64,000 bases of DNA. It comes from Candidatus Methanomethylophilaceae archaeon (GTDB lineage Archaea; Thermoplasmatota; Thermoplasmata; Methanomassiliicoccales; Methanomethylophilaceae). Numbering within the stretch: position 1 is the stretch's first letter; every line of letters starts with the position of its first letter. The stretch is from positions 1 to 64,000 of the forward strand of contig CALUHR010000008.1 of NCBI GenBank assembly GCA_944320495.1. Direction: 5' to 3'. The notes beneath the pieces were generated by a model. The model made no database searches. It was not told the DNA's origin and worked only from the letters and a program-made list of their open reading frames with translations. This document shows, one piece after another, positions 8,259 to 17,465 of this stretch. Position numbers and translations under genes: made by a program.

Positions 8259-8918
8259 ATGATGAGGTTCTCGAGTTACGGAGGCAGTCCGAACATAGCC
8301 GTCTTCGCCACGGCGAGCGAGAACCTCGCCTTTACCGCCGCCGACGCCTCCCCCGAGTTCGAGAGGACTCTCGGGGAGGCGCTCGGCGTCGATGTCATCA
8401 AGGTGTTCGTCGCCGGGTCCCACGTGGTCGGATCGCTTATCGCGATGAACTCCAACGGCGCAGTCGTCACCAACATGGCGGACGACGACGAGATGGCCGC
8501 CATCGAGGCGCACATCCCCTGCATGAGGCTGGACGACCAGCTCAACGCGGCCGGGAACAACATCCTGGTCAACGACCACGGGGCGATCGTCAGCCCGGAG
8601 TACTCCGAGGCGACCGCCAGGGCCATCGGGGAGGCGCTCGGCGTCGAGGCCGTTCGCTCCTCCATAGGAGGCATCAACACCGTCGGATCCGCGTGCAGGG
8701 TCACCAACAAGGGGTGCGCCTGCCACATGGACGCCACCGACGAGGAGATCGCGCTGATCAAGGACGTCCTCGGGGTGGAGTGCATACGCACCACCGTCAA
8801 CCACGGCGTCAGGTCCGTCGGAGCCGGCATCATCGCCAACTCCAAGGGTGCCATCGTGGGCGACCAGACCACGCCCATCGAGATGGGGAAGATCGAGGAC
8901 GCGCTCGTCCTCTACTGA
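8259..8918 (+). CDS. eif6: Translation initiation factor aIF6
   Basis: 219 residues made of the five repeated ~45-residue units of the IF6 pentein fold. Their similar segments NIAVFATASENLAF, HVVGSLIAMNSNGAVV, GNNILVNDHGAIV and GAGIIANSKGAIVGD are easy to see. aIF6 binds the large ribosomal subunit and prevents premature joining with the small one. It follows L31e directly. Its last 89 bases overlap the 3' end of a minus-strand gene. Confidence 0.96.
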   Translation: MMRFSSYGGSPNIAVFATASENLAFTAADASPEFERTLGEALGVDVIKVFVAGSHVVGSLIAMNSNGAVVTNMADDDEMAAIEAHIPCMRLDDQLNAAGNNILVNDHGAIVSPEYSEATARAIGEALGVEAVRSSIGGINTVGSACRVTNKGCACHMDATDEEIALIKDVLGVECIRTTVNHGVRSVGAGIIANSKGAIVGDQTTPIEMGKIEDALVLY

Positions 8919-9609
8919 TGCGGAAGGGGCATCTCTCCCCGATGCACTGCGGATTCCCCGCTGAGAAGAGGCATCCCACCGACGAAGGCACGGTCATTCC
9001 CGCATCCAGCGCATCGTCGATGTACTTTGCAGCGGCGATGATGGCGAGATATCCGTCGCGCTTGCAGCATCTGGGTCCGGCGAAGGACCCGATGGCCGCG
9101 AGGCATTCCGAGGTCAGGGTGTTGCATTGGCCCCACGACTCCCCCGACATGGGGGAGGATCCCGTGATTATGCTGAAGGCGATGCCGCAGCTGATTGCCG
9201 CCCCGCATGCCCCCCACAGTCCGCATGCGCCTCCCGGCACCTGCCCACCGCGACGGGACATCTCCCTCAGCGCAGCGGGCAGATCGATGTCGTTGCCTGA
9301 GTTACGGTACGCGGCCAGGATGGAGGATCCGACGAACACGTGGTGCTCTGGTCCATGCATGTGCACCCCAGGCAGGAGCATCAGGTCGGTGAGGATGACG
9401 GACGGATCCAGCGAGGTGGAGGCGAGGCATGAGGCCTCGATCATGGAAAGATCCCCTCTGTGACATCCGTCGCATACGAAGTGCCCCGCCTCGCATTCGG
9501 CGTTGGACATGAACTCTTTATGGCAGATGGAGCAGGTCATCGGACGCTGCCCCTCCAGATATCTGAGCGGTCTTCCGCAGATCATGCATCCCGAGACATA
9601 CTCAACCAT
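8830..9609 (-). CDS. DUF5714 domain protein
   Basis: About 259 residues by open frame. A zinc-binding N-terminus is visible (GCMICGRPL then CSICHKEF and FVCDGCH), followed by the DUF5714 core with HVFVGSSILAAYRNSG and a Cys/Gly-rich middle (GGACGLWGACGAAISCGIAF) that resembles a metal or cofactor site. The family is found mainly in methanogens and anaerobic bacteria; its function is not known. The start at 9609 fits a TATA box (TTAAAG region, 9631-9638) 25 bases upstream. The last ~30 residues overlap aIF6 on the other strand and look like run-on; the domain probably ends near GERCPF. Confidence 0.8.
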   Translation of the reverse strand: MVEYVSGCMICGRPLRYLEGQRPMTCSICHKEFMSNAECEAGHFVCDGCHRGDLSMIEASCLASTSLDPSVILTDLMLLPGVHMHGPEHHVFVGSSILAAYRNSGNDIDLPAALREMSRRGGQVPGGACGLWGACGAAISCGIAFSIITGSSPMSGESWGQCNTLTSECLAAIGSFAGPRCCKRDGYLAIIAAAKYIDDALDAGMTVPSSVGCLFSAGNPQCIGERCPFRISRGRARPRSSPSRWAWSGRPRWHPWSWR

Positions 9610-9713
9610 GGTCTGGAATGTCGGTCCCGTCTTTAACATGCTGACATCCGACGTACTGCTCCGACAGGGCATTTGTGTGCAGGTTTTTCTATGACGAATG
9701 GAATCCAGAACAC

Positions 9714-10949
9714 ATGGGCAAGACTCTGGTCCTGGTCGTCGACAGGGACGACGACTTCGGTGTCAAGGGAAAGGTCAACACACCCGTCGTCGGTGTGCAG
9801 AACTGCCTCGATGCCGCAACCTCGTTCGGCATCGCCGATCCGGAGGATTCGGACCTCAACGCCCTCTATGCGGCCATAAGCGTCTGCCTCGAGCTCCAGG
9901 AGGACGGCCACGAGGCTGATGTCGCTCTCATCTGCGGCGACGAGAAGGTGGGCCACCGCTCCGACCTGGCACTGGTCGCCCAGCTGTCCGAGGTTCTCGA
10001 GCAGATAGAGCCTGACAGCGTGGTCCTGGTTGGGGACGGCGCCGAGGACGAGTACATCTACCCCATCATTTCGTCCCGCGCTCACGTGGATTCGGTCCGC
10101 AAGGTATACGTCAAGCAGGCCCCGGGACTCGAAGGCACGTTCTACATCATCACCAAGATGCTGTCGGACCCGGACAAGCGCAAGCGCTTCCTGGTCCCGC
10201 TCGGCGTCGTCATCGCCATGCTGGCGGTCTTCTTCCTCCTGCCGAGACTGATCCTCTTCGGCATCGACGGCGACACGAACCAGCTGGCCGCCATGTCGGG
10301 GCCCGCCGCACTGCTGTTCGTGGGTCTGATCCTGATATTCTATGGGTACAACACGATGCAGCGTCTGCAGGACCTGCGGACGGTCATAATGTCGTCGCTG
10401 GTCGGTAGGACGACCTCGATGATCTTCCTGCTGATATCCATCTCCGTGGTTCTGATCATGGCGATCTATTCCATCATGGAGATAGGTGACCTCTATCTGA
10501 GGAACAACTGGCTGCGCGGCATCTATTTCATTTCCGCCATGGTCTGGCCCATGATCATAGCTCTCGAGCTCTACCAGGTCGGCGTCGTCATCGAGAGACT
10601 GATGGCGAAGAAGGAGGTCGGGCTCTCGATCATATTCAGCTGCCTCGGTCTCGCCAGCCTGGGTCTGGTCGTGTTCGGTGTCCTGGACATCATGATGTCC
10701 TACATGGGCATCGGTTACGGGATGAACATCGGCGTAGTCGAGGTCATCGGAGGAATCGCGGTCTCGATAGTCAGCAACTTCCTGAAGGGAAGGGCGAAGG
10801 ATGCCTATGCGGAGGCCGTCCCGGATGAGGTTCTCCGATTGGGAGCCACTGTACGGGGCGATACTCGCCGACATGGGATACTCCCGCGAAGGCGACGAGC
10901 TGACCGTCCGTGTCCTCAAGGCCGTCACGGTGAACTGCGATCTGGTTGA
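9714..10949 (+). CDS. DUF373 family membrane protein
   Basis: The N-terminal ~150 residues are a soluble domain beginning KTLVLVVDRDDDFGVKGK, the diagnostic DUF373 start. About six hydrophobic segments follow (residues 165-370). The protein is known only from archaea, with no established function. The start at 9714 is near-leaderless (TATA-like TTTTCTAT at 9685). The region after residue 372 is Arg-rich, overlaps the next gene by 125 bases and looks non-coding. A TGA at 10826-10828, overlapping the next ATG, would be the natural stop if one base were missing. Confidence 0.85.
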   Translation: MGKTLVLVVDRDDDFGVKGKVNTPVVGVQNCLDAATSFGIADPEDSDLNALYAAISVCLELQEDGHEADVALICGDEKVGHRSDLALVAQLSEVLEQIEPDSVVLVGDGAEDEYIYPIISSRAHVDSVRKVYVKQAPGLEGTFYIITKMLSDPDKRKRFLVPLGVVIAMLAVFFLLPRLILFGIDGDTNQLAAMSGPAALLFVGLILIFYGYNTMQRLQDLRTVIMSSLVGRTTSMIFLLISISVVLIMAIYSIMEIGDLYLRNNWLRGIYFISAMVWPMIIALELYQVGVVIERLMAKKEVGLSIIFSCLGLASLGLVVFGVLDIMMSYMGIGYGMNIGVVEVIGGIAVSIVSNFLKGRAKDAYAEAVPDEVLRLGATVRGDTRRHGILPRRRRADRPCPQGRHGELRSG

Positions 10950-11534
10950 TCCGGACGATCTCACCGGCACCTTCGGCGATTCCGCCACCGTGTTCGGGGA
11001 CGCGCCATGCCTCGAGGAGGACATCGCCGCCGAACCTCCGGAGGGAGGACTGTTCGCATCCGGATCGAGCGTCAGGAGGCTGCTCGCGCTGGGGATCGTC
11101 CCAGATGCGGTCGTCACCGATCTGGACGGGGACATCCCGTCGCAACTGGAGGCCAGCTCCCGCGGGGCAGTGACATTCGTTCACGCCCATGGCGACAACG
11201 CCGATGCCGTGAGGATGTGGGCCGGAAGGTTCGAGGGGCCGTTGGTGCTCACCACCCAGTCCGTCCCGGAGAGGACCGTGTCGGACTTCGGCGGGTTCAC
11301 CGACGGGGACAGGGCGGTCTGCATCGCCCAGGAGATGGGATGCCGCCGGGTGACCCTGTCGGGATTCGATTTCGATCATCCGATGCCCAAGGAGGGCACC
11401 GACCCGGATGTGAAGCTCAGGAAGCTCTCGTGGGCAAGACGCATCATCTCGTCGCTGGACGGCCTAGAGGTCCGCATGGCCGGCGGCAGGGCGCTTCGAG
11501 CACCGTGTCGTCCGTCCCTTCCGCTATTTTATAG
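10825..11534 (+). CDS. mptE: 6-hydroxymethyl-7,8-dihydropterin pyrophosphokinase MptE-like
   Basis: The first ~225 residues match the archaeal MptE/DUF115 family: SVRRLLALGIVPDAVVTDLD, FVHAHGDNADAV and the C-terminal KLRKLSWARRIISSL. The enzyme adds pyrophosphate to the pterin precursor of tetrahydromethanopterin-type cofactors. No in-frame stop occurs at the expected place: the frame stays open to 12549, across half of the protease gene. The end given, 11534, is the nearest stop in the frame that one missing base would restore. A TATA-like CTATTTTATAG at 11522-11533, serving the next gene, also marks the likely gene boundary. Confidence 0.8.
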
Positions 11535-11566
11535 GATGAGGGCATCATGCCGTTCGAGGCAATCCG

Positions 11567-13168
11567 ATGAGCACCGCGTACATCGTTCTCCTGATACTGC
11601 TCATCGTCTACATCCCGATCTGGCTGTGGGTCTGGCGCAATCCCGAGAAGGCGGAGCGCTGGCACCTCGTGAAGTACGGCCCATGCATCATGATCAAGAC
11701 GCAGCTGGGCATGAGGACAATGGACCGCCTGGCCTCGCATCCGAGGTTCTGGCGCGCGTTCGGGCTGTTCTCCAAGATGGTCTCGGCGGTGCTGTTCTTC
11801 CTGATGATGTACATGCTGGTGGTGGCGGTCATAGCACTGCCATCCACGCTGTCGTCGGGGTCGTCGGTCGGCATAGAGTACGCCCTTGCGATTCCGGGGT
11901 TCAATCCCATACTCCCGCTCAGCTACGGTGTCGTCGCCCTCGTCATCGCGATGGTGGTCCACGAGCTCGCCCACGGAATACAGGCGCGCGCCAACGGCAT
12001 CCGCGTCAAATCCTCCGGCCTCCTCTACGGCGTCGTCCCCCTGGGCGCGTTCGTGGAGCCGGACGAGGAGGACCTCGCATCGAAACCACGCAGGGCCCGG
12101 GTCGACGTCTACGCCGCCGGTATCACCGTGAACACGATCGTGGCGGTGCTCAGCATCGCGATCCTCATACTGTCGTGCGGGGCGGTGTCCTCCGATCACG
12201 GCGACACGCCCGGCGTGTACTACATCGACGCCGACTCCCCTGCCTACGAGGCAGGCGTACCGACGTCCGCCCTCATCGTGGGGATAGAGGATGCGGATGG
12301 AGACGTCACATACGGCGAGGACGAGATCTCGTCGTCGGTCATCATGTCCGGCATGTCCGCCTCCATCGGCCTAGACGGCATCGATCCGACCAGGCAGTAC
12401 ATCGTGACGTACCTGTACCACGACGAGACGTACACCACCGAGCCGATGCAGCTGGGGATGTTCATCAAGGCCATCACCTCCGGGAGCCCGGCAGACAAGG
12501 CCGGTCTGGAGGTCGGCGATTTCATCTACTCCGTCGAGATCGATGGTGAGGTCACATACATCGGCAGTCCGGCCCACTTCACCAAGCTGATGTCCGGGAC
12601 GTCCCCCGGGGACACGGTCACCATCACAACCGTCGACCCCATCGGCGAAGACGGCACCGTGACGACGACCACCTACGAGGACATCGTCCTCGCCTCCAGC
12701 GGATCCATCGGATTCCTGGGGGTGACCAGCACCACCAGCGGTATGACCTTCGTCACACCGGATGCGATGATGGACCGTGCGACCGACCCGTTCTACGGCG
12801 CCGACACCCCGTTCTCGTACGTGTCATCACTGTTCAGCTACCTCTCTGGGCCGTTCAACGGCATGGATCCCGTGTCCGACGATGTGAGATGGTGGTACGA
12901 CGTCCCTGCCGGAGACCTCTTCTGGATGGCAGTGACGCTGCTCTATTGGATATTCTGGCTCGACATCCTGCTGGCGATCTCCAACGCCCTGCCGACCTAC
13001 GTGCTCGACGGAGGATTCATATTCGCCGGAGGTGTCAGCTGGCTGCTCGAGAAGATCGGTGTGAGGGACGAGACGCGGAACGCGCGCCTGACGGACAGCA
13101 TCGCCGGGAGCATGTCCACGCTCACGCTGTTCCTGTTCCTGATGGTGATCCTGGCAATGGTGATTTGA
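11567..13168 (+). CDS. Site-2 type intramembrane metalloprotease with PDZ domain
   Basis: 533 residues. The zinc motif HELAH is at residues 132-136 inside a membrane segment, and the second catalytic element LPTYVLDGG has its aspartate at residue 481, as in M50 family proteases. Between them lie about 250 residues of extracellular or luminal sequence with two PDZ-like segments (IDADSPAYEAGVP and ITSGSPADKAGLEVGD). Additional membrane segments are at the N-terminus and C-terminus. Such enzymes cut membrane-bound regulators. The substrate is unknown. Confidence 0.9.
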   Translation: MSTAYIVLLILLIVYIPIWLWVWRNPEKAERWHLVKYGPCIMIKTQLGMRTMDRLASHPRFWRAFGLFSKMVSAVLFFLMMYMLVVAVIALPSTLSSGSSVGIEYALAIPGFNPILPLSYGVVALVIAMVVHELAHGIQARANGIRVKSSGLLYGVVPLGAFVEPDEEDLASKPRRARVDVYAAGITVNTIVAVLSIAILILSCGAVSSDHGDTPGVYYIDADSPAYEAGVPTSALIVGIEDADGDVTYGEDEISSSVIMSGMSASIGLDGIDPTRQYIVTYLYHDETYTTEPMQLGMFIKAITSGSPADKAGLEVGDFIYSVEIDGEVTYIGSPAHFTKLMSGTSPGDTVTITTVDPIGEDGTVTTTTYEDIVLASSGSIGFLGVTSTTSGMTFVTPDAMMDRATDPFYGADTPFSYVSSLFSYLSGPFNGMDPVSDDVRWWYDVPAGDLFWMAVTLLYWIFWLDILLAISNALPTYVLDGGFIFAGGVSWLLEKIGVRDETRNARLTDSIAGSMSTLTLFLFLMVILAMVI

Positions 13169-13182
13169 GGGGGTGAACGAGG

Positions 13183-14130
13183 ATGATGGAGATTTACGAG
13201 ATGAGGGAGGGGCGCCCGCTAAGGACCGACTCCTTCCACGATGACGTCTGGATCAACCTCGTGGCGCCCACGGCGGAGGAGATCGAGGAGGTTCTCTCGT
13301 TCCTCAAGCTGGACCGCGAGGCCATAACTTCAGCTCTGGATGACGAAGAGGGTTCCAGGACCGAGGTTTCCCAGGACTACACCCTGATCCTCGTCGACGT
13401 GCCTACGAGGGAGTGGAGGAACAGCCGCGAGGAGTTCACCACGTACCCCCTGTCGATCACGGTCACGGACCGCGCCATAGTCACGGTCTGCCTGCAGGAG
13501 GTCTTCGCCCTCGCGAACATCGCCGCGGGCAAGAGCAAGAGCAAGAGCGTCTTCGACGTCACCAACCGCGCCAGGTTCGTCCTTCAGATACTGTTCAGAA
13601 TCGCGATTAACTATCAGACCGACCTCAAGTACATCGAGGTGAAGAGGACCGCCATCGAGGAGGCCCTCCGCAGGACCACCCGCAGGGACGACCTGTTCGA
13701 GCTTCACGAGCTCGAGTCCAACCTGGTCTACTTCAAGACGTCGCTCAGCGTGAACGCGTCCATCATCGAGAGGATGAGCAAGCAGTCGCGCTTCGTCTCC
13801 ACACCGGAGGACCGCGACCTCATGGACGACGTGATAGTCGAGACCAACCAGGCCCTGGAGATGACGATGACGTACAGCCAGATCATCAAGGGTACGCGTC
13901 AGCTCGCGGAGGCCGATCTAAACAACTCCCTTTCGAACGTCATGAAGTTCCTGACGTCCATCACACTCATCATAGCGATACCCACGATGCTGGCCAGCTT
14001 CTACGGAATGAACGTTAGGCTGCCGGGGGAGGACTCGCCGTACGCATATCTGGCCCTGTTCGGGGCGATGATTGCGCTGTGCGCGCTGTCCATATGGGGA
14101 CTCAAGAGGAAGGGCCTATGGCGCCGATAA
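13183..14130 (+). CDS. corA: CorA-type magnesium/cobalt transporter
   Basis: 315 residues with a large soluble N-terminal funnel domain and two C-terminal membrane helices. The pore signature FYGMN, with GMN at residues 275-277, is at the end of the first helix, and the usual basic tail (LKRKGLWRR) closes the protein. A GGGGGTGA site lies upstream of two adjacent ATGs. The gene overlaps the next by 13 bases. It would import Mg2+ or Co2+; cobalt is relevant for corrinoids, but the ion is not decided by sequence. Confidence 0.93.
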   Translation: MMEIYEMREGRPLRTDSFHDDVWINLVAPTAEEIEEVLSFLKLDREAITSALDDEEGSRTEVSQDYTLILVDVPTREWRNSREEFTTYPLSITVTDRAIVTVCLQEVFALANIAAGKSKSKSVFDVTNRARFVLQILFRIAINYQTDLKYIEVKRTAIEEALRRTTRRDDLFELHELESNLVYFKTSLSVNASIIERMSKQSRFVSTPEDRDLMDDVIVETNQALEMTMTYSQIIKGTRQLAEADLNNSLSNVMKFLTSITLIIAIPTMLASFYGMNVRLPGEDSPYAYLALFGAMIALCALSIWGLKRKGLWRR

Positions 14131-15101
14131 GCGAAATCGCAGAGGCCATCCGGGCGTACCCCGGAGTGACCAGGAAGCACACGATACACAAGATTGTAGA
14201 CCTCCTGCCGACCACGGGGTTCCCCCAGGTGGTGGCGGCGGAGGGCGAGGACGCGGCAGCGATAGACGTCGGGGACCAGTACATCCTGTTCGCCGCCGAC
14301 GGCATCATGGAGTCGCTGGTGAGGACTGCCCCGTACTACGCGGGCTACTTCGCCGTCCTCGTCAACGTGAACGACATCGCCGCTATGGGCGGCAGGCCTC
14401 TCGGCATGGTGGACGTCATGTCCATCGTCCAGGCGGACGTGTGCAAGGAGATGATCCGCGGTATGAAGGAGGGAATCCGTAAGTTCGGTGTGCCCATCGT
14501 CGGCGGACACGTCCATCCGGACTGCCACTACAACGCCATCGACATATCCATCGTCGGGAAGGTCGCCAAGGATGCGCTCCTGAGGAGCAGCACCGCCGAG
14601 CCCGGCGACGACATAGTCTTCGTCATCGACACCGACGGCTTCTACCCGGAGATGCTGCCCTACGCGTTCGTCACCACCGTCCAGAAGTCCGACGAGCTGG
14701 TCCGCGCCCAGATGGAGGCGGCCGCGGTCGTCGGCGAGAGGCATCTGGCCCATGCCTGCAAGGACATGAGCAATCCCGGCAGCATCGGCACCCTGGGCAT
14801 GATGCTCGAGTCCTCCGGCGCTGGGGCCCTCGTGGACGTCACCAGGATACCCGCCCCCAAGGACGTCGACCCGGTCCGCTGGCATCTCTCGTACCAGGGC
14901 TGCGGGTTCTGCTTCGCATGTCCACCGGAGAACTCCCAGGAGATCATCGACATCTTCGCAGAGGTCTCGTGCGAGGGAGCGGTTGTCGGAAGGGTCGACG
15001 ACAGCAAGCAGCTCAAGATTACCGACGGGAAGGACACGGCTGTGCTGTTCGACTTCAACAAGGAGATCATAACCGGGTGCCGCCCCAAGGAGCACGAATA
15101 A
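14118..15101 (+). CDS. Methanogenesis marker protein 2 (AIR synthase-related)
   Basis: 327 residues of the PurM/SelD-like ATP-binding fold. Family blocks are GVTRKHTIHKIVDLLP, the metal/ATP segment LVNVNDIAAMGGRPLGMVD, and VGGHVHPD. The late SNPGSIGTLGMMLESS segment is typical of the methanogenesis marker 2 group. A Cys cluster (GCGFCFAC) near residue 270 is notable. The function is unknown, but the gene is essentially restricted to methanogens. It starts inside the corA 3' end and converges on the SRP RNA gene, whose 3' end follows immediately. Confidence 0.88.
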   Translation: MAPISEIAEAIRAYPGVTRKHTIHKIVDLLPTTGFPQVVAAEGEDAAAIDVGDQYILFAADGIMESLVRTAPYYAGYFAVLVNVNDIAAMGGRPLGMVDVMSIVQADVCKEMIRGMKEGIRKFGVPIVGGHVHPDCHYNAIDISIVGKVAKDALLRSSTAEPGDDIVFVIDTDGFYPEMLPYAFVTTVQKSDELVRAQMEAAAVVGERHLAHACKDMSNPGSIGTLGMMLESSGAGALVDVTRIPAPKDVDPVRWHLSYQGCGFCFACPPENSQEIIDIFAEVSCEGAVVGRVDDSKQLKITDGKDTAVLFDFNKEIITGCRPKEHE

Positions 15102-15398
15102 GCGCCTGGCCACAGGGGTTGACCCGGCATCCCGAACCAAGTTTGCCACTTCGCTCCTCGACCCTGCGATCCCTCAAACGTCGGTAGTCCAGAGTAAGGC
15201 TGCTCCCGTCAGGACCTGACCCGGTTCCCCCAGTTGATGCGTGAACGGCTTCCCTCCGGAAGCCTTCGTCGCAAACTCCGACTCTGTGGGACAAGATTTC
15301 ATTGTCGCTAGGTGGGCTTGATTCGATCAGCTGGGCCGTCCCCTGCTGTCACCCCCGCGTGTTGACGATTTCGGGTATAGGGCACGCCAAGCGCCCCG
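15102..15398 (-). ncRNA. Signal recognition particle RNA (7S RNA)
   Basis: Read on the minus strand, the segment 15198-15221 gives GGTCAGGTCC, TGAC and GGGAGCAGCC, the conserved helix 8 of SRP RNA that binds SRP54. Just before it, 15247-15264 folds into GGCTTCC-GGAG-GGAAGCC, a helix 6 hairpin with the GNAR tetraloop that binds SRP19. The ends pair: GCGCTTGGC (15394-15386) with GCCAGGCGC (15110-15102), nine pairs with one G-U. The length of about 297 nt is normal for archaea. A TATA box lies upstream on the same strand. Exact ends are estimated. Confidence 0.88.
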
Positions 15399-15430
15399 GT
15401 CAAGCCAGACGTACCCCGATGGTCGCCCTT

Positions 15431-15438
15431 CTATATAA
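15431..15438 (-). promoter_or_regulatory. Promoter of SRP RNA
   Basis: TATA box (minus strand ATTATATAG) about 30-40 bases before the estimated RNA 5' end. The element is nearly palindromic, so it might also be read towards the symporter operon. Confidence 0.6.
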
Positions 15439-15496
15439 TCAATTTCCGTCTTCGACTCAGATTCCTTTAAGTATGTGTTCACCATCGAGGGATTAG

Positions 15497-15515
15497 CGTG
15501 CTATATGATAGCACG
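15497..15515. promoter_or_regulatory. Perfect inverted repeat in the symporter leader
   Basis: CGTGCTAT and ATAGCACG form a perfect 8-bp inverted repeat with a 3-bp spacer. It lies about 25 bases after a TATA-like CTTTAAGTA (15465-15473), that is at the expected transcription start, and 16 bases before the first ATG of the operon. It is well placed as a repressor operator or a leader hairpin. Confidence 0.5.
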
Positions 15516-15530
15516 GTACACGGTGAGAAC

Positions 15531-15655
15531 ATGGAGATACTAGGCCTTTCGGACCCATGGATAATAGGCGGCTACGCGCTCAGCATAATCTGCGTCGTGT
15601 TCTGCTGCGCCTATGCCCTGATCAAAGGCAGAGGAGGCTCCGAAGAGGAGGATGA
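15531..15655 (+). CDS. Symporter small accessory protein
   Basis: A short protein with one membrane helix (WIIGGYALSIICVVFCCAYA) and a charged tail (RGGSEEEDEGD), directly before a sodium:solute symporter. Short single-helix partners in this position are known for methanogen symporters. The ATG at 15531 follows a GGTGAGAAC site. The frame has no stop at the expected end and stays open to 15977 inside the symporter gene; a TGA at 15653-15655, in the frame a missing base would restore, overlaps the next start and gives about 41 residues. Confidence 0.65.
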
Positions 15656-15660
15656 GGGCG

Positions 15661-17322
15661 ATGAGCGAAGGCGTCGACCTCGTGACATTCGGTGCGATGA
15701 TGGTCGTCTTCATCATCGTCACCCTCGTGCTCGGCTGGTACGGATACAAGAATACCAAGAGCAACGAGGAGTTCCTCCTCGGAAGGAGCAAGGCAGGACC
15801 CCTGATCATCGCGCTGTCGTACGGCTCCACGTTCCTCTCCGCTTCCGCGGTCATAGGATTCGGCGGCCAGGCCGCCGTCCACGGCATGTCTCTGCTCTGG
15901 CTCTGCATGCTCAATCTATTCGTGGGGCTCATCGTCGCGTTCCTGATCTTCGGAGGTCCAACCAGGCGCAAGGGTAGGCAGCTGGGCGCGTCCACGTACG
16001 CGGACCTTCTGGGAAAGATCTACAAGTCGAGGGGGATCCGCGCGTTCACCGCGATCCTCATCATCGTCATGATGCCGATCTACGCCGCGGCCGTCCTCAA
16101 GGGCGGGGTCAACTCCCTCGCCACCATCACAGGCCTCACGGAGTACTACGACCTGATCCTGATCGCGTTGTCCATCATAGTGGCGGTCTACGTCGTATAC
16201 GGCGGGATCATCGCCGTCATGTACAACGACGCGTTCCAGGCGGCGATCATGTTCGTCGGGATGGCCGTCATCCTCGTGGTCACCTACTCCTACTTCGGAG
16301 GGGTCACGGCCGGCAACAGCGCCCTCGTAGACCTCTGGGACACGAACTTCTCCCATATCTGGGACTCGCTCGGCTCCTCGACCGGCACACTGGACGGATT
16401 CAACGGATGGACGAACTTCTCCACGTTCGGCTCCAAGGAGTGGATGACCGTCGTCACCACCTTCCTCCTCGGAGTGGGCATCGGAGCCCTCACCCAGCCG
16501 CAGCTCGCGGTGAGGTTCATGTCCGCCAAGTCCGACAGGGACCTGAACAAGTCCCTGCTGGTCGGGTCCATCTTCATGATCGTGATCGTGGGATCGGCCT
16601 ACACCGTGGGGGCCCTGAGCAACGTCTACTTCTACGACATGCACGGGACCTTCGCCTTCGACTACATCAGCGGCCTCGGACTCGGTACGGACTACATCAT
16701 CCCGCAGTTCATCCTCGAGATCTTCCACGACATGACCTTCGGGGACCTGTTCATCTCGCTGTTCCTGCTGTCCCTGATCTGCGCCGCGATATCCACCATC
16801 AGCGCGCTCATTCACACCATCGGGGCGGCCGGAGGATACGACCTCTACACCATCTACCAGAACAAGAAGGGCAGGATGAAGGGGGACTCCCAGAGCATCA
16901 AGCTGAACAGGGCCTTCATGGTCGTGATCATGGTGCTCCTTGTGGTCTACTGCTACCTGATGCCCAGCGACATCATCGCCAAGGCCACGTCCATCTTCAT
17001 GGGCGTGACGGCCGCGGCCCTGCTCCCCGCCTACTTCCACGCCCTATACTCCAAGAGGCCCAACAGGAAGGCGGCTATCGCGAGCATATCCGTCGGGACG
17101 CTGTCCTACATGGTGCTCGCCCTGTTCTTCAACACGGGCACCAGCGTGTTCCTCCCGATATGCAAGGCGATCACCGGGCAGAGCGTCCTGTTCCCGGACA
17201 GCGTGTTGGCGTCGACTGACCCGCTGGTGATCTCGCTCCCGCTCTCCATCCTGACGATGGCGGTGGCTCTTCTGTTCTTCAGGTCCCGCGACCTGGAGGA
17301 GGAGCCCACCCCGTCGCTCTGA
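15661..17322 (+). CDS. Sodium:solute symporter family transporter
   Basis: About 553 residues with 13 hydrophobic segments of the SSS (LeuT-fold) family. The N-terminal helix is followed by NTKSNEEFLLGRSK, the usual first loop, then GSTFLSASAVIGFGGQAA, the sodium/substrate region of helix 2, and LLSLICAAISTISALIHTIG in helix 8-9 with Ser/Thr sodium ligands. ATG 15661 has better spacing from GGAGG than ATG 15652. The substrate cannot be read from the sequence. It forms an operon with the small accessory protein and ends in a hairpin. Confidence 0.9.
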   Translation: MSEGVDLVTFGAMMVVFIIVTLVLGWYGYKNTKSNEEFLLGRSKAGPLIIALSYGSTFLSASAVIGFGGQAAVHGMSLLWLCMLNLFVGLIVAFLIFGGPTRRKGRQLGASTYADLLGKIYKSRGIRAFTAILIIVMMPIYAAAVLKGGVNSLATITGLTEYYDLILIALSIIVAVYVVYGGIIAVMYNDAFQAAIMFVGMAVILVVTYSYFGGVTAGNSALVDLWDTNFSHIWDSLGSSTGTLDGFNGWTNFSTFGSKEWMTVVTTFLLGVGIGALTQPQLAVRFMSAKSDRDLNKSLLVGSIFMIVIVGSAYTVGALSNVYFYDMHGTFAFDYISGLGLGTDYIIPQFILEIFHDMTFGDLFISLFLLSLICAAISTISALIHTIGAAGGYDLYTIYQNKKGRMKGDSQSIKLNRAFMVVIMVLLVVYCYLMPSDIIAKATSIFMGVTAAALLPAYFHALYSKRPNRKAAIASISVGTLSYMVLALFFNTGTSVFLPICKAITGQSVLFPDSVLASTDPLVISLPLSILTMAVALLFFRSRDLEEEPTPSL

Positions 17323-17334
17323 TAAACCATCCGA

Positions 17335-17348
17335 GGGCCTTTCGGCCC
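17335..17348 (+). terminator. Hairpin after the symporter
   Basis: Five-pair GC stem (GGGCC / GGCCC) with a TTTC loop, 12 bases after the symporter stop. Confidence 0.45.
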
Positions 17349-17393
17349 CCATCCATGGATTGTTTCGTCCGATGGCTTTCTAAATACAATATA

Positions 17394-17402
17394 TTATAAA
17401 TA
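17394..17402 (+). promoter_or_regulatory. Promoter of winged-helix gene
   Basis: TTATAAATA within a very AT-rich run (17381-17407) that contrasts with the surrounding GC-rich DNA. Expected start near 17425, with a leader of about 40 bases to the ATG at 17466. Confidence 0.55.
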
Positions 17403-17465
17403 CTATGAATCCAAGACTATTGATGGACGCCGGGTCTCGCCGAGACTGTGGCGCTGTGTGCAATC

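Noticed and set aside
11535..12549. Continuation of the mptE frame into the protease gene.
   Set aside because: Arg/His-rich sequence with no similarity to MptE; the overlapped protease is intact.
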